From Paracoccaceae bacterium (GTDB lineage Bacteria; Pseudomonadota; Alphaproteobacteria; Rhodobacterales; Rhodobacteraceae), in the NCBI GenBank assembly GCA_007120685.1, contig SKNG01000314.1, positions 1-15,164 on the forward strand: DNA of 15,164 nucleotides. The letters are read 5' to 3'. Both the position numbers and the translations under genes were made by a program. Numbering within the stretch: the stretch's first letter is position 1; the number at the start of each line of letters is the position of its first letter. Positions 14,751 through 15,164 of the stretch are shown here, piece after piece. The notes beneath the pieces were generated by a model. That model was not told where the DNA came from and did no database searches. It was given only the letters and a program-made list of their open reading frames with translations.

Positions 14751-14945
14751 ATGCGCTGCGCCCTTGCAGCCCAGCCGGCGCCTGCCTAAGCTTTCAGCAT
14801 GGCGACGCAGGCCGGGAGCGGGGATGGACAGCGCGTGACAGGCGCGCTTGCACTCTTGATCAACGCGGTTAAGCCTGCCTGCCAGACAGATCGACAGGGG
14901 CGCCGGTGCCAGAACCGCGCACCCGGCAACCAACAGGGAGACGAC

Positions 14946-15164
14946 ATGATGAAAACCCCCAACAGGACCGCCGCCACTGCCTCCGCCATGGCGTTGGCGC
15001 TGGGTGCGACCGGCGCCGCGCAGGCCGATGTGGTCAATGTGTTCAACTGGTCCGACTACATCACCGAAGAGGTGCTGGAACAGTTCACCGAGGAAACCGG
15101 CATCCGCGTCGTCTATGACGTCTATGACAGCAACGACACGCTGGAAGCACGTCTGCTGGCCGGG
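14946..15164 (+). CDS. PotF-like polyamine ABC transporter substrate-binding protein, 3' end beyond the window
   Basis: The first 73 residues of a periplasmic binding protein, open to the window's end. A signal peptide (MMKTPNRTAATASAMALALG, then ATGAAQA) with probable cleavage after AQA at 25-27 is followed by DVVNVFNWSDYITEEVLEQF and, from residue 49, TEETGIRVVYDVYDSNDTLE. This is the standard opening of PotF/PotD proteins, which bind putrescine or spermidine for an ABC importer; the aromatic NWSDY stretch helps form the ligand site in that family. I chose ATG 14946, with AGGGAG five bases upstream; ATG 14949 would be equivalent. Permease and ATPase genes, if present, lie outside the window. 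Which polyamine is bound cannot be told from this fragment. Confidence 0.93.
   Translation, partial: MMKTPNRTAATASAMALALGATGAAQADVVNVFNWSDYITEEVLEQFTEETGIRVVYDVYDSNDTLEARLLAG

Noticed and set aside
14848..14876. TTGCAC / TTGATC and GGTTAAG considered as a promoter for the PotF-like gene
   Set aside because: No -10 box with acceptable spacing could be found, so it is not reported as a feature.

Overview
The window looks like a chromosomal segment of a G+C-rich alphaproteobacterium, most likely of the Rhodobacteraceae (Paracoccus/Rhodobacter relatives). This rests on the high G+C content, the gene families present (membrane urate oxidase PuuD, DUF1467 next to methylmalonyl-CoA epimerase, a TAXI-TRAP transporter with UspA, a PotF-like binding protein) and a GC-hairpin intergenic element of a style I associate with this family. 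The window carries no tRNA, rRNA, CRISPR array, transposase or phage gene that I can see. It is mostly metabolic and transport genes. I found no clear new system; the points of interest are intergenic DNA structures and one unusual operon.

Layout: (1) 1-2886, plus strand: the 3' part of puuD, then a tightly overlapping run of a DUF952 gene, pyrD and an ArsC-family gene. (2) 2890-8479, minus strand: an operon read right to left, made of a TAXI periplasmic binding protein, a fused TRAP permease, a UspA protein and a class III aminotransferase. Two hairpins separate the binding-protein gene from the permease gene. (3) 8644-9660, minus strand: an epoxide-hydrolase-like alpha/beta hydrolase, with a perfect 17-bp dyad upstream. 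(4) 9911-10813, minus strand: an orphan response regulator with an unrecognised C-terminus, divergent from (5) 11052-11728, plus strand: methylmalonyl-CoA epimerase and a DUF1467 membrane protein. (6) 11802-12386, minus strand: a nitroreductase-fold protein, divergent from a pcaD-like lactonase gene (12606-13397, plus) across a GC-hairpin repeat element. (7) 13500-14723, plus strand: a Tet-type MFS efflux protein. (8) 14946 to the end, plus strand: the start of a PotF-like polyamine-binding protein.

How they work together: PuuD oxidises urate in purine breakdown and PyrD makes orotate for pyrimidine synthesis, so the left end touches both nucleobase pathways. In the TRAP operon, the binding protein would deliver an unknown (probably carboxylate-containing) ligand to the permease. 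UspA may regulate or sense transport, and the aminotransferase may be the first catabolic step for the ligand; this last link is inference from operon position. Epimerase belongs to propionyl-CoA assimilation. The genes to the right look like independent transcription units.

Feature starts were chosen from ribosome-binding-site spacing and family N-termini; several differ from the longest possible reading frame, and this is stated in each entry.
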